Positions 48,301 through 60,000 of a DNA stretch of 64,000 nucleotides are shown here, piece by piece. How positions within the stretch are numbered: the first letter of the stretch is position 1; every line of letters starts with the position of its first letter. A program made the position numbers and the translations under genes. Source of the DNA: Polytrichum commune (taxonomy: Eukaryota > Streptophyta > Polytrichopsida > Polytrichales > Polytrichaceae). The stretch covers positions 20,943,501 through 21,007,500 of the forward strand of contig OX485805.1 of assembly GCA_950295325.1 (NCBI GenBank), given 5' to 3'. Below the pieces are notes generated by a model. That model was not told the origin of the DNA. It worked only from the letters and a program-made list of their open reading frames with translations, and searched no databases.

Positions 48301-48312
48301 TTGTCTAGTATT

Positions 48313-48480
48313 GAAGTCAATTGCTAACTAGCAGTCAACTTTGCAAGGTGATTGCATTAGCGTAGTCGATAAACCAAATGACTGCTCATGAGCAGTCAAC
48401 TTCATATGTCAACTCCACCACTGCAATCAACAAGCCAAACGATTGTTCATGAGCAGTTGATATGTTGACTGCCTGTCCCC
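48313..48480. repeat. Degenerate AGCAGTCAAC repeats with perfect palindrome
   Basis: GACTGCTCATGAGCAGTC at 48,380-48,397 is a perfect 18-bp palindrome. A weaker copy (TTGTTCATGAGCAGTTGA) lies near 48,442. AGCAGTCAAC-type words recur here and on the other side of the LINE (45,848, 45,910), so the LINE split an older repeat cluster. Confidence 0.7.
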
Positions 48481-49019
48481 CCCCCCCCCCCAACCCTATG
48501 GACATGTGGTGTTCATGGGTTAGGTGGGATGGGGTCACATCCAATCAACGCCCTCCCCATGGGTATATATGGGCCCTACTTCCATTCCACCCTCACTTTG
48601 CACTCACTCCCATGGGTCCTTGGTTGTTATACAACGATTGCCACTTGGAGACCAAGGTGAGTTGGAGGCCCCACATTGTGGGTTTGTGTTTGAAAATTAT
48701 ACTTTATAGCACCACATCGACTTATGTATGTCATACATACCTACATTCTCCATTCCACATTGACACCATAATCCATTGTGACCAATTTTATTTATTAAAA
48801 ACATGGGGTCGAGTTTTGAAACATCACAAGAACTTACAAAATTTAAACACTTATTTTGGAAGTGTTTTGCATAATACGATATTGTCTAGACGACATAAGT
48901 GTAGGCTTTGTGGCAAATAGATTCATTGGGTGTTAGTGCTACCATTCTAGATTAAATTAATTTTAGGCACAAAAACATTTGGTTCTGGCAAAGATTATGG
49001 ATGAAGAGAACACACCACC
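48481..49019. other. C-tract and TATA-like motif, no gene
   Basis: A run of 14-15 C starts near 48,478. A TATA-like GGGTATATATGGG near 48,560 sits in an otherwise mixed sequence. The 152-codon plus-strand frame (48,462-48,920) begins in the C-tract and has no motif. Confidence 0.35.
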
Positions 49020-50105
49020 AGAACCTCCGCACGGTGGGGGACTTTGGTACAAATTCCAGGGTCAACATTAGGAGATACACCCTTAAGAAGAAGACCAAAT
49101 GCAGAGAGGGGTAGATCACAACCCATCAATTTGGAGGATGAATCGGCCACAACCCATCAATTCGAGTTGAATCGGCAACATACCTGTAAGTGGGCCAAGC
49201 TTATGGGTTTGTGGATGTTTCATCCTCCTAGCAAGAATGGATGCATATATTTGAACTACAACGATGAGAGGTTGATAGCTAGAGTAGAGGATATGTGGAT
49301 GATACTCCATCAAAGACAATTTGTTCCAGTGACTAAGACCAATTCTTAGGCTATGGCGTGTGCCTTTGCAATCGAGGAGCTGGGATAAAAAATTAAAAAA
49401 ATTAAAGAAATTAAAGAAAGAAAAAAGAGAGTTTATGGTGAGTGGACGAAGAGGGACCAATCCCAACACAGGCAGAAGGGTATCAAGAGTGCTGATGGTG
49501 GCCAGAGCAAGGTTTTAGGGTTACATGACATGGTGGAGGGAGAGACTGATTTTTCGTATGGAAAACCTTGAGAATTTACAAGGAGCTTCACATGGACAAT
49601 TTGCTCAAGGAGGCGGAGCTTCGACTGAAGAGGAAGTCGAAAGCGAGGCACAAGATCGCAATGACGGACGTCGTGGGTCAGAAGCAAATGCAGGATCACA
49701 CCAACTCGTTGTTAGAAGAAGAGGGTAAGCTTCTTGATCTGCTTGCCAAACAACAATGAGGCTGGGAGGATATAACTTAGGGTGGAATGAGAAGATGCAA
49801 GCCAGCCATGTTGATCTGGGGCAGTTTCAAACTGAGGTGACAGTACTCCACCAAATAGGTTTTGAATGCTTTCAAAACCCTAGTTAATGAGCAGGGTGAA
49901 TCCGAGTTCCAAATCGGTGCTGGGAGAAATAATGACACAACAAACCAGATTGCGTTTCTGGAGGAAGATGTTGCAACATGCGAAAGACATGCTGCGACTG
50001 TTGCATGTTTGTGTGTAAGTGGCTAGAGTACATGGCAGAGGCTTGGAGCATTCATGGTGCCTCCCCAACTGTGTTTTGTAGCCGGCGCTCCATCCTTCAT
50101 TAAGA
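49020..50105 (+). pseudogene. Degraded charged coiled-coil coding remnant
   Basis: Plus-strand frames at 49,044-49,349 and 49,568-49,759 read protein-like and highly charged. The latter runs AELRLKRKSKARHKIAMTD to EEEGKLLDLLAKQQ, then a TGA. Lys/Glu-rich sequence links them around 49,380-49,560 with frame changes. After several stops a similar style resumes (LVNEQGESEFQIGAGRNND, near 49,880; IAFLEEDVATCERHA near 49,950). Helical heptads suggest a coiled coil. I know no family for it; it may be a decayed host gene or a retroelement structural protein. Confidence 0.4.
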
Positions 50106-51094
50106 GAAACCTTTTTCCCCGAGCGCAATAACGGTCACGTGTAGTGTACAGTACCACTCCATCACCCTGCACATATAGATTTAAGTGAAAGTGATTCAAA
50201 ACTGTATTTTAACCTTGCATTTTGTGAAGGAAAAAATCGAAGCATTTGATTAAAAAAAAAACATATTGATCTATATAGACAAGCAATTTATGTTGTCGAA
50301 AAAAATTCCAAGAAAATTTTACATATTTTAGAAGACGGTGCAAGTAGTGTGCAAGTAGATATATTGAACATGTAATTGTCTAGATTTTTTTTTAAACTTG
50401 ACAAAATTACATAAAATTAGTGTTTTTCTACAAATTTTTGTAATGGTGCCCTCAAGTTTATAATGAATTCAAGGAATATGAAAAATATTCCAAATTCAAA
50501 ATATTCAAGGTCATGAAATCTACATCCAAAGCCAGAATTAGCCATCATCTTTCGAGTAGTACTTTTAATGATAAGTTTTGAAGATCTCATCTTGATATTC
50601 AAAATTTGAGTACCTAACACAACAATAGGGGGCATAATGAAAAAATAAATCTAATTTAAACAACTCTTTGCTACTACTTTCAGGCATTTGACCCAAAAAT
50701 TTATGGTTTTAGCGTATCAGAGCACTTTTTCCGTATACGTGACCATGCTTGTTCCCTCCCATTGAAACTTGTGTTGTGGACTAGGGTTTGTGCCAACATG
50801 GGCATTACATTTTTCCTTGTGCCAACATCCATATCATCAATGGTGTGCATTGAATTGCTTTGCTTAGAGCACCGCATGTATACTAAAGAGTTGTGGCCTC
50901 AAAATGCACAAGGATTGGCGGAGTTCATGAGGATTGAAGAAGCCTGGTGCTAGTGGAGGTGCTAATAAGCATCCTGTGTTGTGTAAACCTCATTGAATTC
51001 CTCCTGGCGAGTCCTTTGTTGTCCTGAAATTAACAGTGGTTACTGATGTGTGCTTTTGATTTTCACACCTGTTCATAGTCATGGTTGTCAATAT
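50106..51094. other. No gene recognised
   Basis: AT-rich. A 63-codon plus-strand frame (50,762-50,953) has no recognisable content. Confidence 0.35.
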
Positions 51095-51370
51095 TCACAG
51101 TCTACATCGTGCCTTCAAAAAGGTCCATTTACAGTAAGTTTGTTGAGATTCATGAACATGTGCGCAGTTGTGGAGATTTTGGGAAGTCTGTAGCATGTCC
51201 TCTTGGAGTCCATTCACAGTCATGTCCATAGATGTAAGAATTTGCTCAAAATATGTAACATGTCCTCTTCAAGTCCCTTCATGGTCTATTGAGATTCTTA
51301 GTCATGTCCATAGGTGTGATTGCCAATAAACAGACAGTCTACAACTTGTCCTTATGGCGTCCATTTCTTG
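51095..51370. repeat. Degenerate 65-86-bp tandem repeat
   Basis: RTGTCCTCTTNRAGTCCATTC-type phrases start near 51,108, 51,194, 51,258 and 51,336, with CAGTCATGTCCATAG and GAGATTCTTAG-like links. Unit length varies, so it is old or of mixed origin. Confidence 0.5.
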
Positions 51371-51898
51371 AGACAAAACCCTAGTGTAGTCCATACATGA
51401 CCATATATTGTATCTGAATCTTCCATCCCCTCAGTCTTAAGTCTCTCATAATTCTTTCGAAGTCCTCACAACTTCAAGACAGAAACCCTAGAGTGGTAGC
51501 TTTCTTCTGAAATTCTACGTTTCCTGTCTACAGGAGTTCCTTTCATTCTACTAGTGTCTAGGGTTGAATGTCCTCCTAGTCCACAAGCTTAGCAAATTTA
51601 AAGTCCATTGAGTGCTGGAATTGTATCATTAACATACGAGGTAAGTCCATTCAGTGATGCAATGTTACATGAACATGCTTTTCGAGAGCATCCCTTGAAG
51701 TAGTAATTGCACATATGCAAAAGTTGTTTCTCCTTAAGAGCTGAGGTTCTTTTCCTTTTGCAATTTGTCTTCTTTCATAAGTGTTGTGGTGTTGTTGCAG
51801 ACTATGTTCATTGTTCGCAAATGACAACCACAGTGCTTGTATCATCAAACTTTGACCATCAGGACCAGTTTGTCGGTTACCTTGTACTTGGATCCTAA

Positions 51899-52219
51899 AT
51901 CATCGCTACTCCAATCAAGCCTCCAGGCAAAAATGGAAGCATCCGCTTGCAATGTTGGATACAAGTGGTAAAGCATGGACAGGAAGGTGAGGGTGGTTTC
52001 AACAAATCTATTATTCCTACAGTAGACGTGGTAGCTGACACGATGGAGGTCAAGAAGCATGTGAAAGCAATGCCTCATGCTACTCCTAGATGCTTCATAC
52101 ACCTGCCAAACAACGCCCTCGACGCCCTACAAGTCATGCCTTCAATGGAGGTGTTGAAGGGGCCTTGCATGCCAGTGTTTGAGCTTGTTCTAGGGTCGAG
52201 TAGGTTCTTGAACCATTAG
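51899..52219 (+). CDS. Candidate exon or gene remnant of unknown function
   Basis: An open frame of about 106 codons follows TAA at 51,896 and ends TAG at 52,217-52,219. It reads IATPIKPPGKNGSIRLQCW, then HLPNNALDALQVMPSMEVLK and a C-terminal FELVLGSSRFLNH. Composition is balanced and codon use is not explained by simple repeats. No start codon is convincing: the first ATG-like codons are internal, so it would need an upstream exon. No family was recognised, and chance is possible. Confidence 0.3.
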   Translation: MIATPIKPPGKNGSIRLQCWIQVVKHGQEGEGGFNKSIIPTVDVVADTMEVKKHVKAMPHATPRCFIHLPNNALDALQVMPSMEVLKGPCMPVFELVLGSSRFLNH

Positions 52220-53879
52220 AGTGTTATGTGATCGATCTACTAAAATTTAATAACTTAAACATTTCAAAGAAGTCCACATTGTATTTGCATTAAATGTATG
52301 CTACCTTAGTGTATTGATACGTGTATACATAAGAATTCTTATGTACACATGCTCACTCAATCCTATTACATGGTTTTGTTAAATATTGAATGGTCAACAC
52401 CCACTCAATACTGGAAGGAATGAATTATTGTATACGAGCGTACCACTCATCCATCCAACATGAACACTAGAACTCTGAAAGGTTTGTTGCCTATTCATCT
52501 CAAATGACCTCAAGTGGACTAATTCAAAGTCTTTCAAGCTAATTCCGATGTCAAATTAACTTCAAAAAATAACCTCTAGACTACAAGGCTTTTGTGTTGG
52601 ATGAATGAAAGGTACAATTGTATACAATAATAACTTTGTAAAGTCATGGTAAAGCTTAAAAATCAAACATATTGAAATCGAAGACGTCCATAAGAATACT
52701 CATAATATGATATGATATTAATGCCGATTCTGGATGGAGCAAGCATGAATGAAGAGTCTCTTCGTTCGCTACTCCTCCATTGATGCCGCATGCGAGGGAC
52801 GACATGGCACCGACCTCGGCCCAACTCAAGAACGAGAGCAGAAGACTTATGACTCTTATGGAAAAATTATGTTTGTACAAAACTAATTGTATTAGAAAAA
52901 AGACTTCAAGGCCTATCTAATAATGTAAAACACATAGAAAACGGATTTGAAAGCATTTCATCGGCAAATTTATGAAGTCAGTTGTCCTCAATAAGGTGGT
53001 TTTTCTAAGTTAATTTATGATAATATTCATAACTTCTAGATAGAAAGTTAGATTGGTACAAGACTGCTGTTCCTAGATAGAAAACATTGAAATCTATTTA
53101 CACATATAACATATGTCAAAAATGGACCTAATAGTAACATTTGGTAAACTTTTGAAGTCAATTGTCTTTATCGGGTTCAAAATCATTCACTAGTCAAATA
53201 TTTAAAATAATAATTAAATGTCATATATAAAAAATGTATATTGTACTAGAAATATATTACAAAAAGAGTGAACATATTTAATACAATATAATAATTTTCA
53301 AAATCAACATTATCTAACCATCTGTTACAAATACTAAACAATCATTCAAATCCACTAAAAATAACTAAGCCGTGCGTCCTTAATCAAGGGTAAGATTTGG
53401 TCGGAAACAAGTTTAGATATAATAGAAGAGAGGAGTTAACCAATGGAAATCTGAATCAAAGTATGAAACTGATTTTTTTTTTAAAAAGAAAGAGTAAGAG
53501 ATGAAAAATCGCAAGTCAAAACCATTTTCATTAAGTGTGATTTTTCTAATCTATTATTGTTCATACTTTCATATCGCTAAACTATTTTTTATATCTGAAG
53601 TCATCTGACTGATCTCATCATTAAATTATTATTCCTACAATAAAGAGATTGATTGATCAAAGAATCAAATGAACTACTCACAGCTTTGAATGACGAACTT
53701 TCAAGAGAATCATTAAGCTATGGGTAAATGGAAGTTGTAGAAAGCTACTACCTCAGTTTGGTGAAATGCTCCCGAAATGGGCATCCACACCAAAATTATT
53801 TTTTGTTGAAATTGGAGGTGTGGTGGGGCTAGATAACCTGTTGTAATATTAGCGATCTTTTATGCTAGCCATGTATTTT
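52220..53879. other. No gene recognised
   Basis: Plain AT-rich intergenic DNA, especially 53,140-53,660. No terminal repeats, tandem arrays or coding frames of note. Confidence 0.35.
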
Positions 53880-55450
53880 ACTTTGAAATGCAAGGTACAA
53901 GTTGTTGAGTATGTTGGTCATTATATGTACCTCATGCAAAATGTTGTGCGACATGACAATGGGGTGTTGGGGTTGTCTTAGCTTTGATGGGCTCAAGAGG
54001 AGATGTTGATGTTGTTTGTTGTGCATAAGAGCTCATGAGAGGTAAACTTGGACGTGGTTAACATTGGAGTGCAAGTATGTCTTATTGGCTTTATTTGTGG
54101 CTAGTGTAGGTGTGGGATTGGCTATGTATTGTTCTCTTGTAGGTGGCATAGTGCAAGTGGTGCTTCAAGTGTTTATAATTATGGTCATGGTACTTGTGTC
54201 TACGAATTCTATTGTGGCGGATGTGCTTTGAGCTGGTAATCATACGTTTTTGGAGCTACATATGTAGGCTAATCGTTGGTTTTGCTTAGAAGTTATTGTC
54301 CAAGTGGTGTAGTGGTGTGAATTGAGCCGGTTGCTACACCCAGTTTGTGGCATGGATGTTGCTTGGAGGTACACTTGTAGGATGTTGGATTGTTCATCAC
54401 AGTTCAAGGTAGGGGGTTCGTTCTTGCTAGATTTTTTTGCTTGATGATGTTGACTCTAGAAATGTCCTTGTAATTCTTGGGACATTTGTTGGGTGATGGA
54501 GTCTTATTTGTATGCAATTCACCTCCTATTTGATGTTGTTGGTTGTTGGAGGCCGGGCTCAATTCAATGTTGATACTATACCTTAAGTATTCTTGTTGAT
54601 GGGAGGTGGTGACTACGGAAATGGTTGAAGTGGCAAGGTGGGTGGTAATTGCATGTTGCATTTGGTGTTACAATGTTGAGTATGTGGCAGCCTTCACTGC
54701 TTCAAGCGTCAGTGGAGTTGTGGGTTTGGACAATGTAGGGACATGTGGTCGAGGGAGGGTGGCATACAACTCTTTGTTGTGATGTTGGCTTTGACTTGTT
54801 AATGCTCACTATACTCAAGTTTGTGGCTATCTGTTGGATGGGAAAAGGTGAATAATGAGCTAGTGTGGAAGGTTAGATTTGTGGAGTATTTATGTGGGTG
54901 GCTAATGTTGTTGTGGTTTTGTGCAGGAAGAATTGTATGTCCGTCGGGAGGCGATTCATCATTGTTGAGGAGGGTTAAGCATGTTGTTTTTGTTTTGAGC
55001 AAGTATGTGTAGGTGGATTTTTTTGGATGAGTGTATGTATGTGTGGGTGTATGGCCAAGTGTTGTGAGTGATGAAAGGGTGTGGGAGACAACACTTATCT
55101 ATTTGGCAAGAGTGGTGTGTAATTGGTGCATAACCGTTGTGTTCGTGAGTGTGTGTATTCATCATGGTGAGGTTGTTTTTGGTGATAGGGCAAAAGACCT
55201 CACTAGCTTGGTTGGGGTGGCGGTGTTGTGCTAGGGGAAAATTGATTTTAGGGGTTGATGTTGGACGAATGCGTGAAGAAATTGTTAGCGGGTGGCTATT
55301 GTGGCATTTTTGTTGTTGCTCATTAGATATATTTGGGAGTGTGTGGTTTGTGGGTGTAGGTTGTTTACGTGGTTGACTTGTATGAGTCTTACGGTAGGAG
55401 TGTGGGGCGATTGTGTGATGGTTCAAAGTGGGTTGTGAGGACAAATAGTG
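53880..55450. other. Strongly G/T-rich strand-asymmetric tract
   Basis: For about 1.5 kb the plus strand is dominated by G and T (TTGTTGG, GTGGTG, TGTGTG words) with few C. Minus-strand frames up to 161 codons (54,959-55,444) are Thr/His/Pro/Asn-rich purely because of this skew. I found no domain. The LINE coding strand at 46-48 kb has the same A/C bias, so this might be an unrecognised 5' part of a related element lying on the minus strand; nothing else supports that. Confidence 0.5.
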
Positions 55451-58264
55451 GGTGCTTAGAAATGTTATGTAATCATGTATGTCCTTGCTCTATACTTGAA
55501 GGCATTAATCAAAGATGATAGGCATAAGGTTACAGTTTTGGAAGGCAAGATGTTTAAGGTGAGGGTGTTGGGAGGAAAAGGAGGGAAAGGTGCGACAGGA
55601 GGAAATAATCGGAAAAAAAAAAAAACAGAAAATTTCACGAGGATGATTTGACTGACATATTCTTTTACTTTTGGAGAATGATTGATACTAGGGTTCCATG
55701 GTTCACAATTATGAGCCAAAGTGAATAACAAGAACTTTCTTCTATTTCTTGAACATTTGTAGAGGTTCCTACTAATAGAGACATGAAGTACAATATTTTG
55801 CTTCAAAATTTTTATTATCAAGGATATAATAACAATTGCAGCATCCCATGGATACATAATTATATTCCTGGGGCCCACATGAATGAATGCATAGTGTTTA
55901 ATAATATTATGATGTAAAGGAACCATCATTTTTCTTAGTTTAGTGACACCCCACCTCAAATATGACTAAACAAAAATATCAAAATATCAATTTTAAACAT
56001 CTACGATTTGATGTTGCATTCTTTTTGGGTCCCAAAAGGATGGGCCGTATTTCCCCCCCCCATCATTTTTTCAAAAGCTAGCAACTTGGTGGAAAGGCAA
56101 ACCCCCGTTCTCAATTGCTAGTTCAGTGAATAATCAACTTTTAATTTAGCTTCCGGAATATTTGGATGGTGGCATCAGTGGGGGAAACCACTTGTTTCAC
56201 AACCTATGTGCCCCCCTACACTGCACATGACCCATGATTTGCTCACAATAGAATTCTTGTCCTCAAATATTGAGGATTGTCACACATTGGTTAAAACGAC
56301 CACATAGATGCTTTGCATGGTCACATGACATTTTAAAGCTTGAACAATTGTAGTTGTTAGTTGAAATGTAAAGAAATGGGAAGCGAAGTTGCTAACTTGC
56401 TCCTCTTCATGTGTGTGATGAAAAATCAAAACTTGAAAGATCATTCGACCGTGCGACGTGTCTTTCTGGTCTTTTTTACAAGTACGTGCTAGATTTAACA
56501 ATTCCCTTACTATTTTTAAGTGGGTACAATTAGACAAACATAATCTCATAATGAGATATGTTGAAATCCTTATTCAACTGTCGATGAGACCCAACACACA
56601 AAATGTTATTCAATATTATCAAAGAAAAGAAAAGTTAACATGATTAGTGTATCACCGACGAGATTTTGAGCCCATTGACTTTACCATGTTCAAGAATGCC
56701 TTTGTTACATAAAATATTTGATGCCAATTTGGTATATTGTTTTCATGGGGTTTTTTTTTTTTGTTGGTGGGGATGATTGGTTTGGAAATTTGTGGGCTTT
56801 CTAGTAGGTTGTTGCTTTATGTGTAAATGATGCCTCTTGCTCCAACCGTGATGAGTATGAGGGGGGCTTACTTCCATCCCTGAGCTTTATTTGCTTCTCT
56901 TAGGGGGTCATATACTATTTTTATATTTTTTGATGGCATGGTCACTATATCCATCATGCGTGTTAATAATTCAAAATGTTTTCAAATTCTTATCATATTG
57001 CATGAAGTAGTAATTTCTCTTGAACGTTTGAGAGCCAATGAAACTTGAGAAGATAAAGTTGTCCTTAAAATGACCTCAACAACCATCAAATGTTTGGAAG
57101 TGCATCTTGTCATTGGTGTGTGAGATGAAAACCCTACCGATTTTAACAACTATTCTTAATGTAGACAAGTTGGTCCCATCAATTTCACAACTCCCCAAGA
57201 AATCCCCTTGCTCAATTTACACGTATCCAAAAGAAAACAACCAAAGTCACGATTGAACTCTAGTGACACTAAGAATTTGAACCTATGTCTATTTGCAAGT
57301 CCTAACATGGAAGCAACAAGGAGCTATACGAGAATACAACTACCTTTGAAACTCGTGATCATTTTTTCATGTGTTTCTCCCTCTATCCAACCTCGTAACC
57401 CCTAAAAGCTCGGGGATTTTAGCTTGAATCAAAGATGTACTATAAAGTATGAATTAAAAACATTATTTTGTGTTGGCATACAAGAGAATTTTCCAAACAA
57501 TCAATTTTAAATCTCATTAGTGCAGTTAAAATATGAATCGTTATCCTTTGTCTCCACCAAATCCTTCCACAAGCACTTTCCTTCAAAAAAAATAACAAAA
57601 ATTCCCAAAACGTGTCTAACTCATTTGACCTTTGATACGATTGGTTAAAAGTTTGAGCTGCATCATTTAGTGGGAAACACCAAATACATTCATGTCATTG
57701 ACATCATTACTTTCCCAAAATAGATAATTTTGCAACAAAGTAAGAATTCAGGGTTCCAACCACTTCAAAGCCGACATCTCAAACTCGTCAATATAGAACT
57801 TCGATCCGTTTCCTCTAGACAATGCGAAACTTCATTATGTCCAGGTGCACAACGCCAAAAAGACAAGAAGAGAAAGAAAACAAATTAATTGCCTCGAGAG
57901 AGATATCTTTGGGAAACGCTTGCGACCACGTTTTGGCTTCTTGGGCACATAGGGGCTACAACTCTAGTGGACGAAAGCAAGCGTGGTTGAGGGAAAAGGG
58001 CGGGGGTGAGCTAGTGGTGGAGTGCCCATGGCCCAATGAGTGCCCTAAACAAGTCCAAGCCTACGGACAAGACAAGCGAGGGCACGCTAGCATTCAGTCA
58101 ACACGAGAGTGTCACTCGGGCCGAGGAGCTCAAACACCGACTTCGTGGAAAAAACGCCTCATCATTCATTCATTCATTCATTCATTCATTCATGTGTCTG
58201 CAAATTAAAGGGAGATGCTATGAACAAACTACTAGCTAAGCTACTGCGGCCTCCTCTATCTATA
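55451..58264. other. No gene recognised; dispersed repeat fragment
   Basis: The segment 55,842-55,930 (CATCCCATGG...GGGCCCACATGAATGAATGC...TTAATAATATTATG) resembles 61,065-61,150. An ATTC/CATT microsatellite lies at 58,163-58,192. The 128-codon plus-strand frame at 57,822-58,208 runs into that microsatellite and is not called. Confidence 0.4.
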
Positions 58265-58711
58265 CAGTCCACCCTCTATAAATGTTACACCTATAAGTGT
58301 TAACCCTCTCTCTAAATGTTAACTTTCTTCTACTCCCCACATATTGCACACTATAAATGTTAAACGTGTTAACTGTTAACAAAATGGTACTCCCTTCTTT
58401 GTAAATTTGACTCTATAAATGTTAACGAATGAAATACAATCATAATATGGATGATAAAAACTACACATCCAGTTACATTCCTCTCTCTCACCCGTGATTT
58501 GTAAACTTGATATTGAATAAAGTTTTGATTGGGTTTGCAATTTTATGAATGGTATTCTCTCACAAGGACTCTTCACAATTGCTTATATTTATAAATGTGA
58601 AGATTTGTATATTGCTCAAAAAAGTAATTTTATAATTGTTAACTGTTAACACCTCTATAAATGTTAACTTTGATCCACTCCCGAGGGTTAACATTTATAG
58701 AGGGTAGACTG
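58265..58711. mobile_element. Emigrant-like pogo MITE, TA-flanked
   Basis: Inverted ends CAGTCYACCCTCTATAAATG (22 of 23 bases match over the full repeat) with TA outside both (58,263-58,264; 58,712-58,713). Arabidopsis Emigrant/Lemi1 termini, as I recall them, start CAGTAAAACCTCTATAAATT, a clear likeness. Inside the 447 bp the motif CTATAAATGTTAAC or a close variant recurs about five more times in direct orientation. No coding. Confidence 0.88.
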
Positions 58712-58713
58712 TA

Positions 58714-59187
58714 TATCTGTAAGCGAATTTATATAAAGAAGAAAAGAAGAAATATATATATATATATATTCCTAAAAATCGATCCTCGTCGTGATGTGGA
58801 AGGTGAGGACACGAGAGTGGTCAAAAACTGCGTGCAAGTACAGATGGTGTACTTTATTTCTACAGCGTATGTAAGGTCTTCCCTTTTAAGCAGTGGGGCG
58901 GGGGTGAAAGTTAGTTTATTTGGGCTTCCGTGTGCGCGTGTCTGTCTGTTGACTATGGCAGTCACCTTGTGCCAAATTACTTGTTCTTCTATATATATTG
59001 TGTGTTGTCATGCAAGCCCCGCCCTAGCCTCTAGCTTAATTATTATCATTGTCTGCACTAACTTACTTCGCAACATTTACTAAGCAGCTACATGCGATGG
59101 GTCACTTTTCCAAAGAAAGAGGATGTGATTAATTAAAGAGCTCTGGTAATTTGTAGTTGCATGTTGAAAACTCTACGGTACACAGCT
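58714..59187. other. No gene recognised
   Basis: (TA)n at 58,752-58,769. The 140-codon plus-strand frame that starts inside the MITE's right end and runs to 59,083 has no motif and crosses the microsatellite, so it is not called. Confidence 0.4.
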
Positions 59188-59196
59188 TGAGTGTCT

Positions 59197-59442
59197 GGCC
59201 AGGGATTCGTGGCACTCACTAAAAATCATCCGTGCGGATGAAAAAAATACAGGAATCATCTAAATGGCTATTTTTGGGCAACTTGATTCCGGAAATAGAG
59301 TCAAAGGCCCCGAATTAGTCTAGTGACGTCACATTCGAATGAATCGGCCCTCAACCCCATAGGGGGGCTTTTTTTATTGGAGCCACTTCATCCACGATAT
59401 CTTGGATGGATGATTTTTAGTGAGTACCACGAATCCCCAGCC
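59197..59442. mobile_element. Mutator-type MITE, 246 bp, 9-bp TSD
   Basis: 35-bp inverted ends (32 match) beginning GGCCAGGGATTCGTGG on the left and GGCTGGGGATTCGTGG on the right, continuing to ACTAAAAATCATCC. TGAGTGTCT is duplicated exactly at 59,188-59,196 and 59,443-59,451. A 9-bp TSD with G-initial ends indicates a Mutator-like MITE. It is unrelated in sequence to the MULE-like pseudogenes. Confidence 0.9.
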
Positions 59443-59549
59443 TGAGTGTCTCCCCATGGACAAGGAATCCCGGGATTGAAGAAGGAATATGCTCAACTCG
59501 TGTCTAGTATCGTAGAACGCAGCCAAGGAGTTGAGTAATGTTAATTATG

Positions 59550-60000
59550 TTCTTCTTGATTGAGATGAAGTTGAAATGAAATGTTGGTATGGATTCACTT
59601 CTAGGCATAGGCCAAACCCAAGTATTATAGTTGTTATTATGATGTTGGTTGTTAATACACCCACATGGAAATAGGCGTGTCTTGACCTTGAGCTCCTTGT
59701 CATAGTATAATAGTGTGAAATGAAATATTTTCAATATTACATTCCCTTTCATTTTTAGTGAAGTTTTTGGGGTTTCTATGTGCATGTTGACAATGATATT
59801 GTGCCAAATTACTCATGTTGTCAAGTCCCATGTTTTGTTCGCACTTCTTCTTGATTGAGAGGTGAGGTTAAATCAAATGTTAGCGTGAATCAAGAGATGT
59901 TTTGCTCTTGGGCATAGGCCAAATCCAACCATGATTTCTCATGGTGATTTTTAATACACCCACCTAAAAATAAGTGTGTCAACACCAACCCATTAATGTT
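59550..60000. repeat. Direct repeat pair, about 150 bp, offset 295 bp
   Basis: TTCTTCTTGATTGAG starts at 59,550 and 59,845. Each is followed by GCATAGGCCAAA and TTAATACACCCACCT/ATAA-like segments. The second unit continues into sequence resembling 30,810-31,200. Confidence 0.65.

Noticed and set aside
54959..55444. 161-codon minus-strand frame (and neighbours in 54.4-55.5 kb)
   Set aside because: Thr/His/Pro/Asn-rich only because the strand is A/C-rich; no domain, start context or splice structure.
57822..58208. 128-codon plus-strand frame
   Set aside because: Ends in a CATT microsatellite (SFIHSFIH), overlaps two other open frames and has no recognised motif.
58661..59083. 140-codon plus-strand frame
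   Set aside because: Begins inside the right end of a MITE and crosses a TA microsatellite; no motif.
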